From the NCBI RefSeq assembly GCF_000473895.1, contig NZ_ASSJ01000097.1, positions 1-42,618 on the forward strand: a stretch of DNA of 42,618 nucleotides. Reading direction: 5' to 3'. The position numbers were made by a program, and so were the translations under genes. The notes below the pieces were generated by a model. The model saw nothing but the letters and a program-made list of their open reading frames with translations. It did no database searches and had not been told where the DNA came from. Positions within the stretch are counted from its first letter, which is position 1. The number at the start of each line of letters is the position of its first letter. Shown here in pieces: positions 1 to 8,730 of the stretch. This DNA is from Rubidibacter lacunae KORDI 51-2 (GTDB lineage: Bacteria > Cyanobacteriota > Cyanobacteriia > Cyanobacteriales > Rubidibacteraceae).

Positions 1-301
1 CCTGCTTTACCTGCTTTGTCACCTCCTGAAGTACCTGTGAGTGCAGTTCTTTGTACCAGGGTCTCTCTTTTTTGAGAGGCACCAGGCTAGCCTTCTGGGT
101 GTAGTAGTCAGGGTTGTCTTTGGGTGGCGCAAGGCTACAGATGAGTGGACAGGCATTGACCGGACAGCGGTTCATCTCCCACCAGTCGAAGCGCTCAGCA
201 AGCAGCCAGTTATATTGTGCCCGAAGCATATCTAGCCATCGGGTCATGGTCACTGTCTGTTCAGCCGTTGGGCGTAATCTATACTGATAGGTGATTTTCA
301 C
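1..301 (-). CDS. tnpB: TnpB (IS200/IS605 OrfB family), 5' part only
   Basis: Reading leftwards from a GTG at 299-301, the frame stays open to the window edge (about 100 codons). It shows the helix-turn-helix N-terminus of TnpB-type proteins: an early YQYRLRPTAEQ segment, then RWLDMLRAQYNWLLAERFDW, a cysteine-containing stretch (NRCPVNACPLIC) and PLKKERPWYKELHSQVLQ. Cyanobacterial RNA-guided nucleases of this family begin in this way. The RuvC catalytic part would lie to the left of the window, so activity cannot be judged. The start is close to a divergent tnpA remnant, which suggests the two once formed one IS605-like element. No good ribosome binding site is visible before the GTG. Confidence 0.8.
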   Translation of the reverse strand, partial: MKITYQYRLRPTAEQTVTMTRWLDMLRAQYNWLLAERFDWWEMNRCPVNACPLICSLAPPKDNPDYYTQKASLVPLKKERPWYKELHSQVLQEVTKQVKQ

Positions 302-510
302 TGCTGCATTCAAGTCAGCGCTATTTTAATAGAATACATTGGTCGGTTCTTTGGAATGAGTCGTACTTTGCCGCCAGTTGTGGCGGGGTAACCGTGTCTG
401 TGTTGAGGCGGTATATTGAGCAGCAGGACACCCCGGAGATGGGTGCTTCTGGGGCATCGAGCCCCGTCAGCACCCGCGACTCTCATCCCGACGCTCACCC
501 TAGCGGGTAG
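295..510 (+). pseudogene. tnpA: IS200-type TnpA (Y1 transposase), C-terminal remnant
   Basis: A plus-strand frame ending at TAG 508-510 contains NRIHWSVLWNESYFAASCGG followed by VTVSVLRRYIEQQDTP. This is the characteristic C-terminal end of the small HUH (Y1) transposase TnpA. The catalytic HUH and upstream sequence are absent: only about 70 codons remain of the usual 130-150, and an in-frame TGA lies at 292-294. The remnant abuts the divergent tnpB start, so an internal deletion probably removed the tnpA 5' half. The last 20 or so codons run through the hairpin region and may belong to the element end rather than to the original protein. Confidence 0.75.
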
Positions 511-527
511 AGCGCGGGGCTTCCCGT
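441..527 (+). other. Hairpin-rich end of the IS200/IS605 element
   Basis: Two hairpins are visible. The first (441-475) pairs GGGTGCT with AGCACCC and has an inner GGGGC/GCCCC stem. The second (492-514) pairs CGCTCACCC with GGGT-A-GAGCG around a TAGC loop and has one unpaired A. It is followed by GGGGCTTCCC. An imperfect palindrome with an unpaired base near the element tip is typical of the subterminal recognition hairpins of IS200/IS605 elements. The same sequence could alternatively be scaffold of an omega-type guide RNA. The exact element boundary cannot be set from this sequence alone. Confidence 0.5.
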
Positions 528-679
528 CTAAAAGCTAAAACGAGATTCGCTGGGGTCTCACCCTGCGCGTCCGCGCGCAGCCCCCTCTCGTGCAAGCTCG
601 CGTTCGGCGACGCAATCCTCGCAGAATCGACACCCACATAAAAGCCTGCTGCTATCGGACAGTTCGCAATAAATCGTGT

Positions 680-1420
680 TTACAAGAGCGGCCCGTCTTC
701 GTTTTCAAGGATATTGTTCTTTGGCAACAGCATTGACGCCACATCGGGGAAGTGCTGGCGCATGCAGCGATTGCAAATTCCGTGCGTGAACTCGACATCC
801 GAATATTGCTGGACGAATTGTTCGACGGTCGACCAAAAGCCGCGATCGTTCCGAATTCCTTTGCAATACGAGCAAATCGGGATCAACCCCGACATCAACT
901 CAATTCTCTTTAGAGCAGCAGCCAATTGCGCGGATACCCGCTTCAGTTCCAGGAGCTTGACCACTTGGCGAGCCAGCGCCTCTAGCGTTTTTTGCTGCAG
1001 TTCTGATAGTTCTCTGGGTTTGCGATCGATGACACAAAGCGTACCCAAAGGATGCCCTTCCGGTGTTACTAGCGGCACGCCAGCATAAAAACGAATACTA
1101 GGTGCATCGGTCACCAACGGATTGTTAACAAAGCGCTCGTCGCAAAGGGCGTCGTTGACGACCATCATGGTCGTTCCCAAAATGCAGTGCGCGCAGAACG
1201 AGACATTGCGAGAGGTTTCATTGACGTTTAGTCCTACTTTGGACTTAAACCACTGGCGGTCTATATCGACGAAACTTACTAACGCGATGGGAACGTCGCA
1301 GATAAAAGCCGCCAACGTAGCAATATCGTCATATTCTGGTTCGGGAGGAGTGTCCAGAATACTATACTGTTTGAGTGCTTCGATTCGAGCGGCTTCTCGA
1401 TCGAGCGTCTTGGCTTTCAT
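680..1420 (-). CDS. GAF-domain protein with C-terminal four-cysteine motif
   Basis: This 246-residue soluble protein has a GAF domain at about residues 20-160, opening with a LDTPPEPEYDDIATLA segment and containing VSFVDIDRQWFKS and GHPLGTLCVID. A helical linker at about 145-175 leads to a small C-terminal module with C183-x2-C186 (LIPICSYCKGIRND) and C216-x2-C219 (HGICNRCM). The same module ends many GAF, PAS and receiver proteins and may bind metal or act as a redox or structural knuckle. No kinase or cyclase domain is present, so it is probably a sensory adaptor or partner protein. The ATG at 1420 follows a GAGGAAG ribosome binding site. It is transcribed alone, and its ligand is unknown. 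Confidence 0.85.
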   Translation of the reverse strand: MKAKTLDREAARIEALKQYSILDTPPEPEYDDIATLAAFICDVPIALVSFVDIDRQWFKSKVGLNVNETSRNVSFCAHCILGTTMMVVNDALCDERFVNNPLVTDAPSIRFYAGVPLVTPEGHPLGTLCVIDRKPRELSELQQKTLEALARQVVKLLELKRVSAQLAAALKRIELMSGLIPICSYCKGIRNDRGFWSTVEQFVQQYSDVEFTHGICNRCMRQHFPDVASMLLPKNNILENEDGPLL

Positions 1421-1831
1421 ATCTTCCTCGCGCGCACGATCTATTTTACGGATTCATTATATAAAGACCGCAGGCAAGCGCGCGTTCTAAAGTGGGTAGC
1501 TTGACAATGCTTAATAGGAATTAGCCTAAAAATCGTCAAATTACTTGGCATCAAAGCTTGAAATCGAAGCCTACGAATCGATTGATTGTTTGTATCGGAA
1601 TCTTACGTTCGCTAGCTCTGCAACCCCATCATTTTAGGCAAGCTTCCTCCTCACGCAGGGCTCGTTCGGGAAATAGCACTGGAAAACAGCGCAGGCATCG
1701 GTTCTAAGCGTTGGAAAACATCTCGGGTTTTTCGGCGATCGCCTTCCGAACGGCTGGTCTCTAATCGGTTTGCTAGGATCCTGCATATCTTTGGCATCAC
1801 AGCTGCTGCGAGCCCGCCGCACGAACTTATT
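1421..1831. other. Intergenic region between divergent genes
   Basis: This 411-base stretch separates the GAF-domain gene from the ABC ATPase gene. A TTGACA occurs at 1501-1506 but is not followed by a convincing -10 box at proper spacing. The short open frames on both strands resemble no known protein. It presumably carries both promoters. Confidence 0.5.
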
Positions 1832-3685
1832 ATGAGCGATTCCCTCCTCGACGTGCGGAATTTGTGCGTTGAATTTGCTGCCGAACCCCATCCCACCCTT
1901 GCCGTTGACGATATTAGCTTTCAGCTACAGCGCGGGCAAACGCTCGGGATTGTCGGCGAATCGGGCTCCGGCAAATCAGTAACGGCGCTGGCGATTATGG
2001 GCTTGCTTGCCGAAACCGCCCGCACTCCCACCGGGGAAATTTGGTTTCGCAACGAGACCGTTCCCGTCAACTTGCTCGCCCTCCCCGAGCGCGATCGCCG
2101 AATGTTCCGTGGCGGTTACATCGGCATGGTCTTCCAAGAGCCCACAACCGCGCTCAATCCGGTTTACAGCATCGGTTTCCAAATTACCGAAGCCATCCGC
2201 CAGCACCAGGATGTATCCCCTGCCGACGCGCGCCGCCAGGCGATCGCGCGCCTGCAAGAAGTTAAGGTGCTGCCCGCCGACGATGCGATCGCCGAAGATC
2301 TGCGTCCGAACCATCCCAATGCCAGCGAACGCGAGCTCAAGCGCTTTATCAACGAGCGCAAGCGCGGCATCCTCGACCGCTATCCTCACGAACTCTCCGG
2401 CGGCCAGCTGCAACGCGTCACGATCGCGATGGCCATCTCTTGCAACCCCGCCTTGCTTATTGCCGACGAACCAACGACAGCTCTGGACGTAACGGTTCAA
2501 AAAGCCATCCTCGAACTGCTAGCCGAGCTCGCGCTCGCGCGCTCGATGGCAACGATTTTTATCAGTCACGATTTGGGCGTCATTGCCGAAGTTGCCGATA
2601 CGGTAGCCGTTATGTGGCGCGGCAACATTGTCGAAATCGGCGCGATCGCCGACATCTTCACTCGACCGCAACATCCCTATACCCGAGGATTGCTTGCCTG
2701 TCGCCCGCGCCTCGATTGCGATGTGGAGTATCTCCCCACTGTTAGCGACTTTATGACTGTCGATCGCGACAACAACGGCAACGCAGTTGTAACCGCAAAA
2801 CCTACCGACCAGTCTGGCGATCGTCAAACTGTAGGTCGCTCGCGCCGATCGGAGCAACCCTTTCGGGCAGAAGCGATCGCGCCATTGCTCAGCGTCACAG
2901 ACCTGTGCGTTGGCTATCCGCTTAAAGGCAGGATTGGTGGCAAGCGCAACTACTTTGATGCTGTCAATGGTGTGACCTTCGAGGTTTTCCCCGGCGAAAC
3001 CCTCGGACTTGTCGGAGAATCCGGTTGCGGTAAATCGACCTTGGCACGAGCGCTGCTGCGCCTGATCGAGACGCGTTCCGGACAAATTGTCTTTGAGGAA
3101 CGCGATATCTCCCACCTCAAAGGTGCATCCCTGCGCCGCCTGCGTCGCAAGCTACAAATCGTTTTTCAAAGTCCATTTAGTTCGCTCAACCAGCGTCAAA
3201 GTATTGGCTCGGCAATCGCCGAGCCGCTGGCTATCCACAAACTCTACGGCAACGCGAAGCAACGCCGCGATCGCGTCGCCTATGTGCTCGAACGCGTCGG
3301 CCTCGACCCCGACTGGATGCCGCGATATCCCCACGAGTTTTCCGGCGGTCAGCGCCAGCGCATTTGCATCGCCCGCGCCCTCGCGCTCAACCCACGCCTC
3401 GTCGTCTGCGACGAATCGGTTTCCGCACTCGACGTATCGGTGCAAGCGCAGGTTTTAAACCTCTTAAAAGAGCTACAGGCCGAATTCGAGCTCACGTATA
3501 TCTTTATTTCCCACGACCTCAGCGTTGTCAAGTTCATGAGCGATCGCATCGCCGTCATGAATCGCGGTCGGTTTGAAGAAATTGGACCTGCTGACAACAT
3601 CTACCACCAACCACAGTCGGACTATACCCGCAAACTCATCACTTCCATTCCCACCGGCGAGCAACGCTTGGCGACGCGCTCCTAG
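1832..3685 (+). CDS. Fused dipeptide/oligopeptide ABC transporter ATPase (DppD-DppF type)
   Basis: This is a 617-residue tandem ABC protein of the YejF/GsiA/DppDF type, which powers uptake of peptides or similar solutes by hydrolysing ATP at the cytoplasmic face. The first half has a Walker A GESGSGKS (residues 42-49), a signature LSGGQ (about 188) and a Walker B LLIADEPTTALD. The second half has GESGCGKS (about 395), FSGGQRQR (about 503) and LVVCDESVSALD. A variable, basic and polar linker of about 60 residues joins them. The second Walker B has DES in place of DEP. No permease or binding-protein genes adjoin it, so its partners must be elsewhere. The ATG at 1832 has no obvious ribosome binding site. 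Confidence 0.9.
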   Translation: MSDSLLDVRNLCVEFAAEPHPTLAVDDISFQLQRGQTLGIVGESGSGKSVTALAIMGLLAETARTPTGEIWFRNETVPVNLLALPERDRRMFRGGYIGMVFQEPTTALNPVYSIGFQITEAIRQHQDVSPADARRQAIARLQEVKVLPADDAIAEDLRPNHPNASERELKRFINERKRGILDRYPHELSGGQLQRVTIAMAISCNPALLIADEPTTALDVTVQKAILELLAELALARSMATIFISHDLGVIAEVADTVAVMWRGNIVEIGAIADIFTRPQHPYTRGLLACRPRLDCDVEYLPTVSDFMTVDRDNNGNAVVTAKPTDQSGDRQTVGRSRRSEQPFRAEAIAPLLSVTDLCVGYPLKGRIGGKRNYFDAVNGVTFEVFPGETLGLVGESGCGKSTLARALLRLIETRSGQIVFEERDISHLKGASLRRLRRKLQIVFQSPFSSLNQRQSIGSAIAEPLAIHKLYGNAKQRRDRVAYVLERVGLDPDWMPRYPHEFSGGQRQRICIARALALNPRLVVCDESVSALDVSVQAQVLNLLKELQAEFELTYIFISHDLSVVKFMSDRIAVMNRGRFEEIGPADNIYHQPQSDYTRKLITSIPTGEQRLATRS

Positions 3686-3895
3686 CACACATATCTGGCA
3701 ATACGCTGTCAGACTCCTCGAGCGCGATCGCGCCCCGGGCAACTCTCGGGCAGCGTCCGCAGCATTAAAGCATACCGACAGCGCCAAGTTGGGCTTGGGT
3801 CGCGGCTACCCTAAACTTAGAAACGGCTAGCGGGTCCGTTCGTGCTAGCGACTCGACTTGCTCACTCCGACACACTAGCGAAGGGAACTCGACCG

Positions 3896-5734
3896 ATGCG
3901 ACTGTCTCAGATGCTCTTTGTCACGCTCCGCGAAGATCCCGTCGAGGCAGAAATCCCCAGCCATAAACTCTTGTTGCGCGGTGGCTTCATCCGACGCATC
4001 GGCAGCGGTCTTTACGCTTACATGCCACTGATGTGGCGCGTTTTGCAGAAGGTATCGCAGATCGTTCGCGAGGAAATGGATGCCGTTGGCGCGCAAGAAT
4101 GCTTGTTTACACAACTGCAACCCTCTGAATTGTGGAAAGAATCCGGACGTTGGGAAACGTACACCAAAGCAGAAGGCATCATGTTTTCGCTGGTCGATCG
4201 CCAAGAGCGCGAGGTCGGTCTCGGTCCTACCCACGAAGAAGTTGTCACCTCTATTGCCCGCGACTTTATTCGTTCTTATCGCCAGCTTCCCCAGCATTTG
4301 TATCAGATTCAAACTAAGTTCCGCGACGAGATTCGCCCGCGTTTTGGTCTGATGCGCGGTCGCGAGTTTGTCATGAAAGACAGCTACTCGTTTCACACTG
4401 ACGAGGAAAGTTTGAAAGCAACGTATGCCGAAATGGACCGCGCCTACCGCAATATGTTTCGGCGCTGCGGCCTGGCATTCATCGCCGTGGAAGCGGACTC
4501 TGGAGCGATCGGTGGCTCGAAGTCTCAGGAGTTCATGGTGTTGGCAGATGCCGGCGAAGACGACGTTCTGTATACGTCCGACGGCAACTATTCTGCAAAT
4601 GTCGAGAAAGCCGATTCTATCCCGCCGGAAGCCGAGCCGTCGCCGTTTTCAGCTTACGAGCGGGTTCACACGCTGGGGACTTCAACGATCGCGACCATGT
4701 GCGATTTCCTCAAGTGTTCGCCAACTGCCGTGGTTAAAAACGTCCTTTACGAAGCTCGCTACGACAACGGCAAAACCGTCCTCGTCCTCGCCAACATTCG
4801 CGGCGACCTCGACGTTAACGACACCAAGCTTACGAACGAACTGAGCCGCCGGTCTGGCGACTATGGTGCGACGACTTTGATCGGTTTGGACGTTCCTGAT
4901 GAAGCATCCCAAGCACGCTGGGCGGCAAAACCACTCCCGCTCGGCTATCTTGCCCCCAACCTCGGCGACGATTATATTACTAAGAGCGAAACCGTCGTGC
5001 CACAATTCCTGCGCCTTGCCGACAAAACTGTCGTCGATCTGAAGAACTTTTCTACGGGGGCAAACGAGGCGAATTTTCACGTCGTCGGCGCGAACTGGGG
5101 CGAGCAATTCGAGTTGCCGGCCGTCGTCGATATCCGCACCGCACAACCGGGCGATCGCGCGCTTCACGATCCCGAACAACACCTAGAAACTGCGCGCGGC
5201 ATTGAAGTCGGGCACATCTTCCAACTCGGAACCAAGTATTCCCAAGCGATGAACGCCACCTACACCAGCGAACAGGGGGAAGACGTGCCCTTGTGGATGG
5301 GAACCTACGGTGTAGGCGTGTCGCGTTTGGCTCAGTCGGCAGTCGAGCAATCCTACGACAAGAACGGCATCATCTGGCCGGTAGCGATCGCCCCATACCA
5401 CGCGATCGTGGTCGTCCCCGTTATCGGCGATGCCGACCAAGTTGCCGCTGCTGAAAAGATTTACTCCGAACTGACTCGCGTTGGTGTAGAAACGCTGCTG
5501 GACGATCGCGACGTGCGGGCAGGCGTAAAGTTTAAAGATGCCGACCTGATTGGCATTCCCTTCCGCATCGTGACTGGGCGATCGCTCAAATCCGGCAAAG
5601 TCGAAATTGTTCGCCGCCAAACCGGAGAATCCCAGGAAATCGCCCTCGAGGACGTTGCCTCAACGGTTAAAACCTGGGTTGACGTGGAGCTCACCAACGA
5701 TCTCGAGCCCGCTCCAACCGCAGATATTCGGTAG
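3896..5734 (+). CDS. proS: Prolyl-tRNA synthetase (bacterial type)
   Basis: This class II aminoacyl-tRNA synthetase charges tRNA-Pro. The first residues [15 protein letters not shown] and the [15 protein letters not shown] segment are typical of bacterial ProRS. Motif 2 lies in [20 protein letters not shown], motif 3 in [12 protein letters not shown], and a long editing (INS) domain sits between them at about residues 220-410. The anticodon-binding domain occupies the last 150 or so residues ([16 protein letters not shown]). The open frame extends up to a GTG at 3842, but the ATG at 3896 matches the family start and follows AAGGGAA, giving 612 residues. The stop lies 7 bases before the end of the convergent YkgJ-like gene. 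Confidence 0.95.
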   Translation: MRLSQMLFVTLREDPVEAEIPSHKLLLRGGFIRRIGSGLYAYMPLMWRVLQKVSQIVREEMDAVGAQECLFTQLQPSELWKESGRWETYTKAEGIMFSLVDRQEREVGLGPTHEEVVTSIARDFIRSYRQLPQHLYQIQTKFRDEIRPRFGLMRGREFVMKDSYSFHTDEESLKATYAEMDRAYRNMFRRCGLAFIAVEADSGAIGGSKSQEFMVLADAGEDDVLYTSDGNYSANVEKADSIPPEAEPSPFSAYERVHTLGTSTIATMCDFLKCSPTAVVKNVLYEARYDNGKTVLVLANIRGDLDVNDTKLTNELSRRSGDYGATTLIGLDVPDEASQARWAAKPLPLGYLAPNLGDDYITKSETVVPQFLRLADKTVVDLKNFSTGANEANFHVVGANWGEQFELPAVVDIRTAQPGDRALHDPEQHLETARGIEVGHIFQLGTKYSQAMNATYTSEQGEDVPLWMGTYGVGVSRLAQSAVEQSYDKNGIIWPVAIAPYHAIVVVPVIGDADQVAAAEKIYSELTRVGVETLLDDRDVRAGVKFKDADLIGIPFRIVTGRSLKSGKVEIVRRQTGESQEIALEDVASTVKTWVDVELTNDLEPAPTADIR

Positions 5735-5741
5735 ACACGGC

Positions 5742-6095
5742 TTACTGCGTCCCGGTTACGAGCGCGTAGCGCTGCCACTCCGAGCTATCGGGACCGAAGA
5801 TATCGCCGATATGTTGATAGCAACAATCAATTGCAAAGGCTTGGAAGTCTTCCGACGCGATCGCGAACATGCGCCGAAACCCCTCCGGCGACACGCGGCA
5901 AAACGACGGGCGATCGGCGTAGATTTTACAGGTGCGATCGGCGCGATCGAAATGTACGCACCATCCATCCGTCCCTACCAGACTCCGGTATTGCGCCAGT
6001 TCTGCTGCAGTGAGATAATCGCCCAAATCCGGACGTTCCTCCGGGGAGAGATAGCAGCACGCACCGCAATGTGTCATGCATTGCCAAGTTGCCAT
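5742..6095 (-). CDS. YkgJ family cysteine-cluster protein
   Basis: This 117-residue protein has the conserved CxxxCGACC pattern at its N-terminus (CMTHCGACC, about residues 6-14), then WCVHFDRADRTCKIYADRPS and FCRV. This matches the YkgJ/UPF0153 family of putative zinc- or iron-binding proteins. Eight or more cysteines are arranged as in the family, including a late CC pair (AIDCCYQ). The biochemical role of the family is not settled. The gene converges with proS, and the two stops are 7 bases apart. Confidence 0.85.
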   Translation of the reverse strand: MATWQCMTHCGACCYLSPEERPDLGDYLTAAELAQYRSLVGTDGWCVHFDRADRTCKIYADRPSFCRVSPEGFRRMFAIASEDFQAFAIDCCYQHIGDIFGPDSSEWQRYALVTGTQ

Positions 6096-6279
6096 TGCAC
6101 CGGTCTCCAGTTCTGCCCGAGCAATCGATGCGATCGCGACACTAAACTTTATGAAGGTTTGTTGCGAGACTGAGAACGGTCGGATCGCGCTCGTGTAACA
6201 TACTACACGGAATCAATTGCGTTCCTGCGGTCGATTAATTGGTCGGGTTGAGTACCTTTCGGGAGAGCAGATAGAATCT

Positions 6280-6393
6280 ATGCTGAGCTTTGTGACCAGC
6301 GAGGTGTTTGTACAACTCGCATTCGTAACCCTAATTCTTGTTGCCGGTCCGGTTGTTGTTGTTATTCTCGCATTTCGCGGCGGCGATCTATAG
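6280..6393 (+). CDS. psb30: Photosystem II reaction-centre protein Psb30 (Ycf12)
   Basis: A 37-residue frame begins MLSFVTSEVFVQLAFVTL and ends VILAFRGGDL. It has a single transmembrane helix with the AGP motif (LVAGPVVVVILAFR). This is the pattern of Psb30/Ycf12, a thylakoid subunit at the edge of photosystem II near cytochrome b559. The length (usual 30-46) and the C-terminal R-x-G-x-L ending fit. The ATG lies about 15 bases after a GGGAGAG element. The gene is monocistronic and is followed by a strong rho-independent terminator. It is short enough to be skipped by routine gene callers. Confidence 0.85.
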   Translation: MLSFVTSEVFVQLAFVTLILVAGPVVVVILAFRGGDL

Positions 6394-6459
6394 CTAGTGA
6401 GCTGTTGCGCTTCGGAACGAGTGATGTCGTTCGAATTGCCTTAACAGCAACAAATACGT

Positions 6460-6494
6460 GCCACTACTCCAACTTGGAGTAGTGGCAATTTTTT
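6460..6494 (+). terminator. Rho-independent terminator after psb30
   Basis: A perfect inverted repeat, GCCACTACTCC paired with GGAGTAGTGGC around a short AACTT centre, is followed directly by AA and a run of eight T. It lies 67 bases after the psb30 stop on the same strand. Confidence 0.9.
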
Positions 6495-6689
6495 TTGATT
6501 CTTTCTATATGAATCGAGTAAAACTCGGGTTAGGGCAGCAATTAGATGCTTCACCACGGATAGCTTGGTATTGACTTTAGGCATCGCACCGAAGCGTTTC
6601 GGCCGCCGCAAAAAAGTGCATATACAGGCATTAGAAATACAGCCTTAGTATCGAGGGATCGAAGCTCCTCGCTAGCCCTAGCCATACAA

Positions 6690-7148
6690 CTATTGAAATC
6701 CGTAGCGAACGATTAACCCAAAATACTCGTCGTATGTTACCTTCCCATCGCGATCTAAGTCTGCACGTCTTTCGAGAGCGGCTTTAATGTCATCGCTACT
6801 GTAAGGGAGATCTAAAATCTCAGCAGCTCGCAATGCTTCTTCATAATCGAGCAAACCATCGCCATCGAGATCGCACTCGCGGAACTTTTTAAGTACTGCA
6901 TAGCTAGACTCGGTTGCCGTTAGGAATTCTTCAAAAGCGATCGTGCCATCGCCGTCGGTATCGAGATATTGAAACTTGTGCAACAGCCTCGCCCTATGCT
7001 CCGCGAGCATATGGTCGAGGTATTCGTCTAAAGTGACTCGTCCGTCACCATCCCTATCGATGTCGGCGAAGTTGCTGACAATCTTGGCAAGTTTCTCAGC
7101 GGGGACTAACTCCTTTGCAGCGTCAGGAATCTCGAAACTGGCACTCAT
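6690..7148 (-). CDS. Four-EF-hand calcium-binding protein (calmodulin-like)
   Basis: This is a 152-residue acidic protein with four canonical 12-residue EF-hand loops: DRDGDGRVTLDE (31-42), DTDGDGTIAFEE (63-74), DLDGDGLLDYEE (93-104) and DLDRDGKVTYDE (130-141). Every loop keeps D1, D3, D5, G6 and E12, so all four should bind Ca2+. There is no signal peptide or other domain, so it is probably a cytoplasmic calcium sensor or buffer with calmodulin/CabD-like architecture. The ATG at 7148 is preceded on the minus strand by AGGAGAT some 27 bases upstream. The end of a tnpB element lies within 60 bases of its 5' side and may have altered its promoter. Confidence 0.9.
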   Translation of the reverse strand: MSASFEIPDAAKELVPAEKLAKIVSNFADIDRDGDGRVTLDEYLDHMLAEHRARLLHKFQYLDTDGDGTIAFEEFLTATESSYAVLKKFRECDLDGDGLLDYEEALRAAEILDLPYSSDDIKAALERRADLDRDGKVTYDEYFGLIVRYGFQ

Positions 7149-7199
7149 GCGTGACTCGTCCGTTGTTAATTATCTCCTGTAAAGTTTATCACGGCGTAA

Positions 7200-7297
7200 A
7201 ACGGAAGCCTGGAGGCCGCGCCGCTTCAGCGCGCGGAGGAAAGGCGACCCGGCGACTGAAGTCGCCGTGAACTGTTATCGATAGTACAATTGCATTT
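7200..7297 (+). repeat. Probable left end of the tnpB element
   Basis: The 98 bases before tnpB hold GC-rich palindromes: GGCGACTGAAGTCGCC (about 7252-7267), and GCGCCGCTTCAGCGCGC (about 7217-7233). They do not belong to either neighbouring gene. Hairpins just outside tnpB are typical of IS200/IS605 ends recognised as single strands by TnpA. The exact left boundary is not resolved. Confidence 0.45.
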
Positions 7298-8473
7298 ATG
7301 GAACTGCTTCTAACCCTCGTTTGCAAGCTCGACCCTACCCCGGAGCAGTCGGCAAAGCTCGACCGCTCTCTGCAGGCGTTCGCTGCCGCTTGCAACTACG
7401 TCCATGCTGCTGTTGACCCCAGGGTTGTCAACAAAGTGCGCATCCAAGCTCAGGTCTACCACACGATTCGCGCTTGCTTCGGGTTGAACGCCAACCTGGC
7501 GGTGCGCGTTTGCGCTCGCGTGGCAGCTAACCGCAAGACCGCTCGGGACCGAGGGCATCGGGTTAAGACCTTCAGACCGACTTCCGCTGACTACGACCAG
7601 CGCATCTTCGCCTTCCGCGAAGTTGACAATCGGGTGAGTCTGTCCACTGTCGAGGGGCGCGAGCGCATCGTTCTGGCGCCCATGGGAGACTACCAGCGCG
7701 ACCGGCTGCGCGGTCGGAACCCCACGTCGGCGCAGCTTTGCCAACACCGCGACGGGCTGTTCTATATCCACATCCAGGTGAAATCTGACGCTCCCGCTCC
7801 CCACCGCAGTCGCGACGTATTGGGGGTGGACTTGGGGCGTGCGGACATTGCCGTCACCCCCGCAGGCGAGAGCTGGTCGGGGCAGGAGATTCGCGCAAAA
7901 CGAGACCGGTTCAATCGCACGCGAGCATCGCTGCAACGGAAAGGCACGAAAGGGGCGAAAGGGGCGAAACGCCTGCTGAAACGGCTGTCGGGAGCAGAGA
8001 AGCGCTACCAGCGGTGGCTGAACCACCACATCAGCAAACAAATCGTTGAAACTGCGAAGTCGTCCGGTGTCGCCGTGGCGCTGGAAGACCTGAAGGGCAT
8101 CCGCGACCGCACGAATCGGCAGCGTCGCACCAAAACGGAGCGCCGTCGTGCGAACTCGTGGGCATTTTATCAGCTCCGGCAGTTTGTGGCGTACAAAGCA
8201 CTGGGTGCGGGGGTCGAAGTCGTGTGCGTCAACCCGCGATATTCCAGCCAGACCTGCCATCAGTGCCTGCATATCCATCCCGAGCGAAGCCAGTCCTATC
8301 GCTCTGGGAAACGGTACGAGTGCGGGCATTGTGGGTGGAAAGGCAACGCCGACTACAACGGTGCACAGATGATTCGATTGCTTGGGGTGGCTCTTGTAAG
8401 CCCACCCGAACGCGCGCGCTTGTCGTGTTCCCTACACGTCAACTCCAGCGTAGTGCGAAAGCTCCCGGCTTGA
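7298..8473 (+). CDS. tnpB: RNA-guided nuclease TnpB (IS200/IS605 OrfB), apparently intact
   Basis: This 391-residue protein belongs to the OrfB/TnpB family, RuvC-like nucleases guided by an omega RNA made from the 3' end of the element. The RuvC triad appears complete: D178 in VLGVDLG, E263 in VALEDLKGIRDRT and D352 in GNADYNGAQMI. The zinc knuckle is present as C320-x2-C323 and C342-x2-C345. The N-terminal helical part (LDPTPEQSAKL, AACNYVHAA) also fits. A low-complexity GTKGAKGAK stretch lies at about 216-224. No tnpA is adjacent, so the copy could move only with a transposase supplied in trans. It is unlike the tnpB fragment at the left edge of the window and represents a different subgroup. 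Confidence 0.9.
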   Translation: MELLLTLVCKLDPTPEQSAKLDRSLQAFAAACNYVHAAVDPRVVNKVRIQAQVYHTIRACFGLNANLAVRVCARVAANRKTARDRGHRVKTFRPTSADYDQRIFAFREVDNRVSLSTVEGRERIVLAPMGDYQRDRLRGRNPTSAQLCQHRDGLFYIHIQVKSDAPAPHRSRDVLGVDLGRADIAVTPAGESWSGQEIRAKRDRFNRTRASLQRKGTKGAKGAKRLLKRLSGAEKRYQRWLNHHISKQIVETAKSSGVAVALEDLKGIRDRTNRQRRTKTERRRANSWAFYQLRQFVAYKALGAGVEVVCVNPRYSSQTCHQCLHIHPERSQSYRSGKRYECGHCGWKGNADYNGAQMIRLLGVALVSPPERARLSCSLHVNSSVVRKLPA

Positions 8474-8482
8474 AGCCGGGAG
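8462..8482 (+). other. Terminal hairpin of the tnpB element / candidate omega RNA 3' end
   Basis: CTCCCGGC and GCCGGGAG pair around TTGAA. The hairpin overlaps the last codons of tnpB and its stop. In related elements the right-end hairpin is part of the omega RNA scaffold, and the guide begins just beyond it. Assigning that role here is inference. It has no T run, so it is not a classic terminator. Confidence 0.55.
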
Positions 8483-8730
8483 TAAGCTTACTTTGCTCGG
8501 CGGCAACCGCCTGCAGGCGGCGCACTTGGGATGGCCGTCCGGAAGTGGCGGTTGTATAGTTGGACTGTTCGTGGCGATCGCGCCGGTCGATCCTGCAAGC
8601 GTCAACGCAACGGGAATCGTCATAAATAACCGCGCAGCACCGCGAAAGCAATACTAAGTAATCTTCTTTGTAATCTCTGTGAGTCCGCCCGTAGGGCTCG
8701 CTTACTCAATGAGGAGTCTTCGCAATCCCT

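Noticed and set aside
1501-1535. TTGACA box as a promoter for the ABC ATPase gene
   Set aside because: No good -10 hexamer lies at 16-18 bases, and the start codon is about 300 bases away.
7310-8329. Long minus-strand open frame opposite tnpB
   Set aside because: It lies wholly antisense to a gene with complete family motifs and has no recognisable domain.
8432-8651. Minus-strand small ORF after tnpB with a hydrophobic start
   Set aside because: It runs through the tnpB end hairpin, and the rest has no family resemblance; probably chance.
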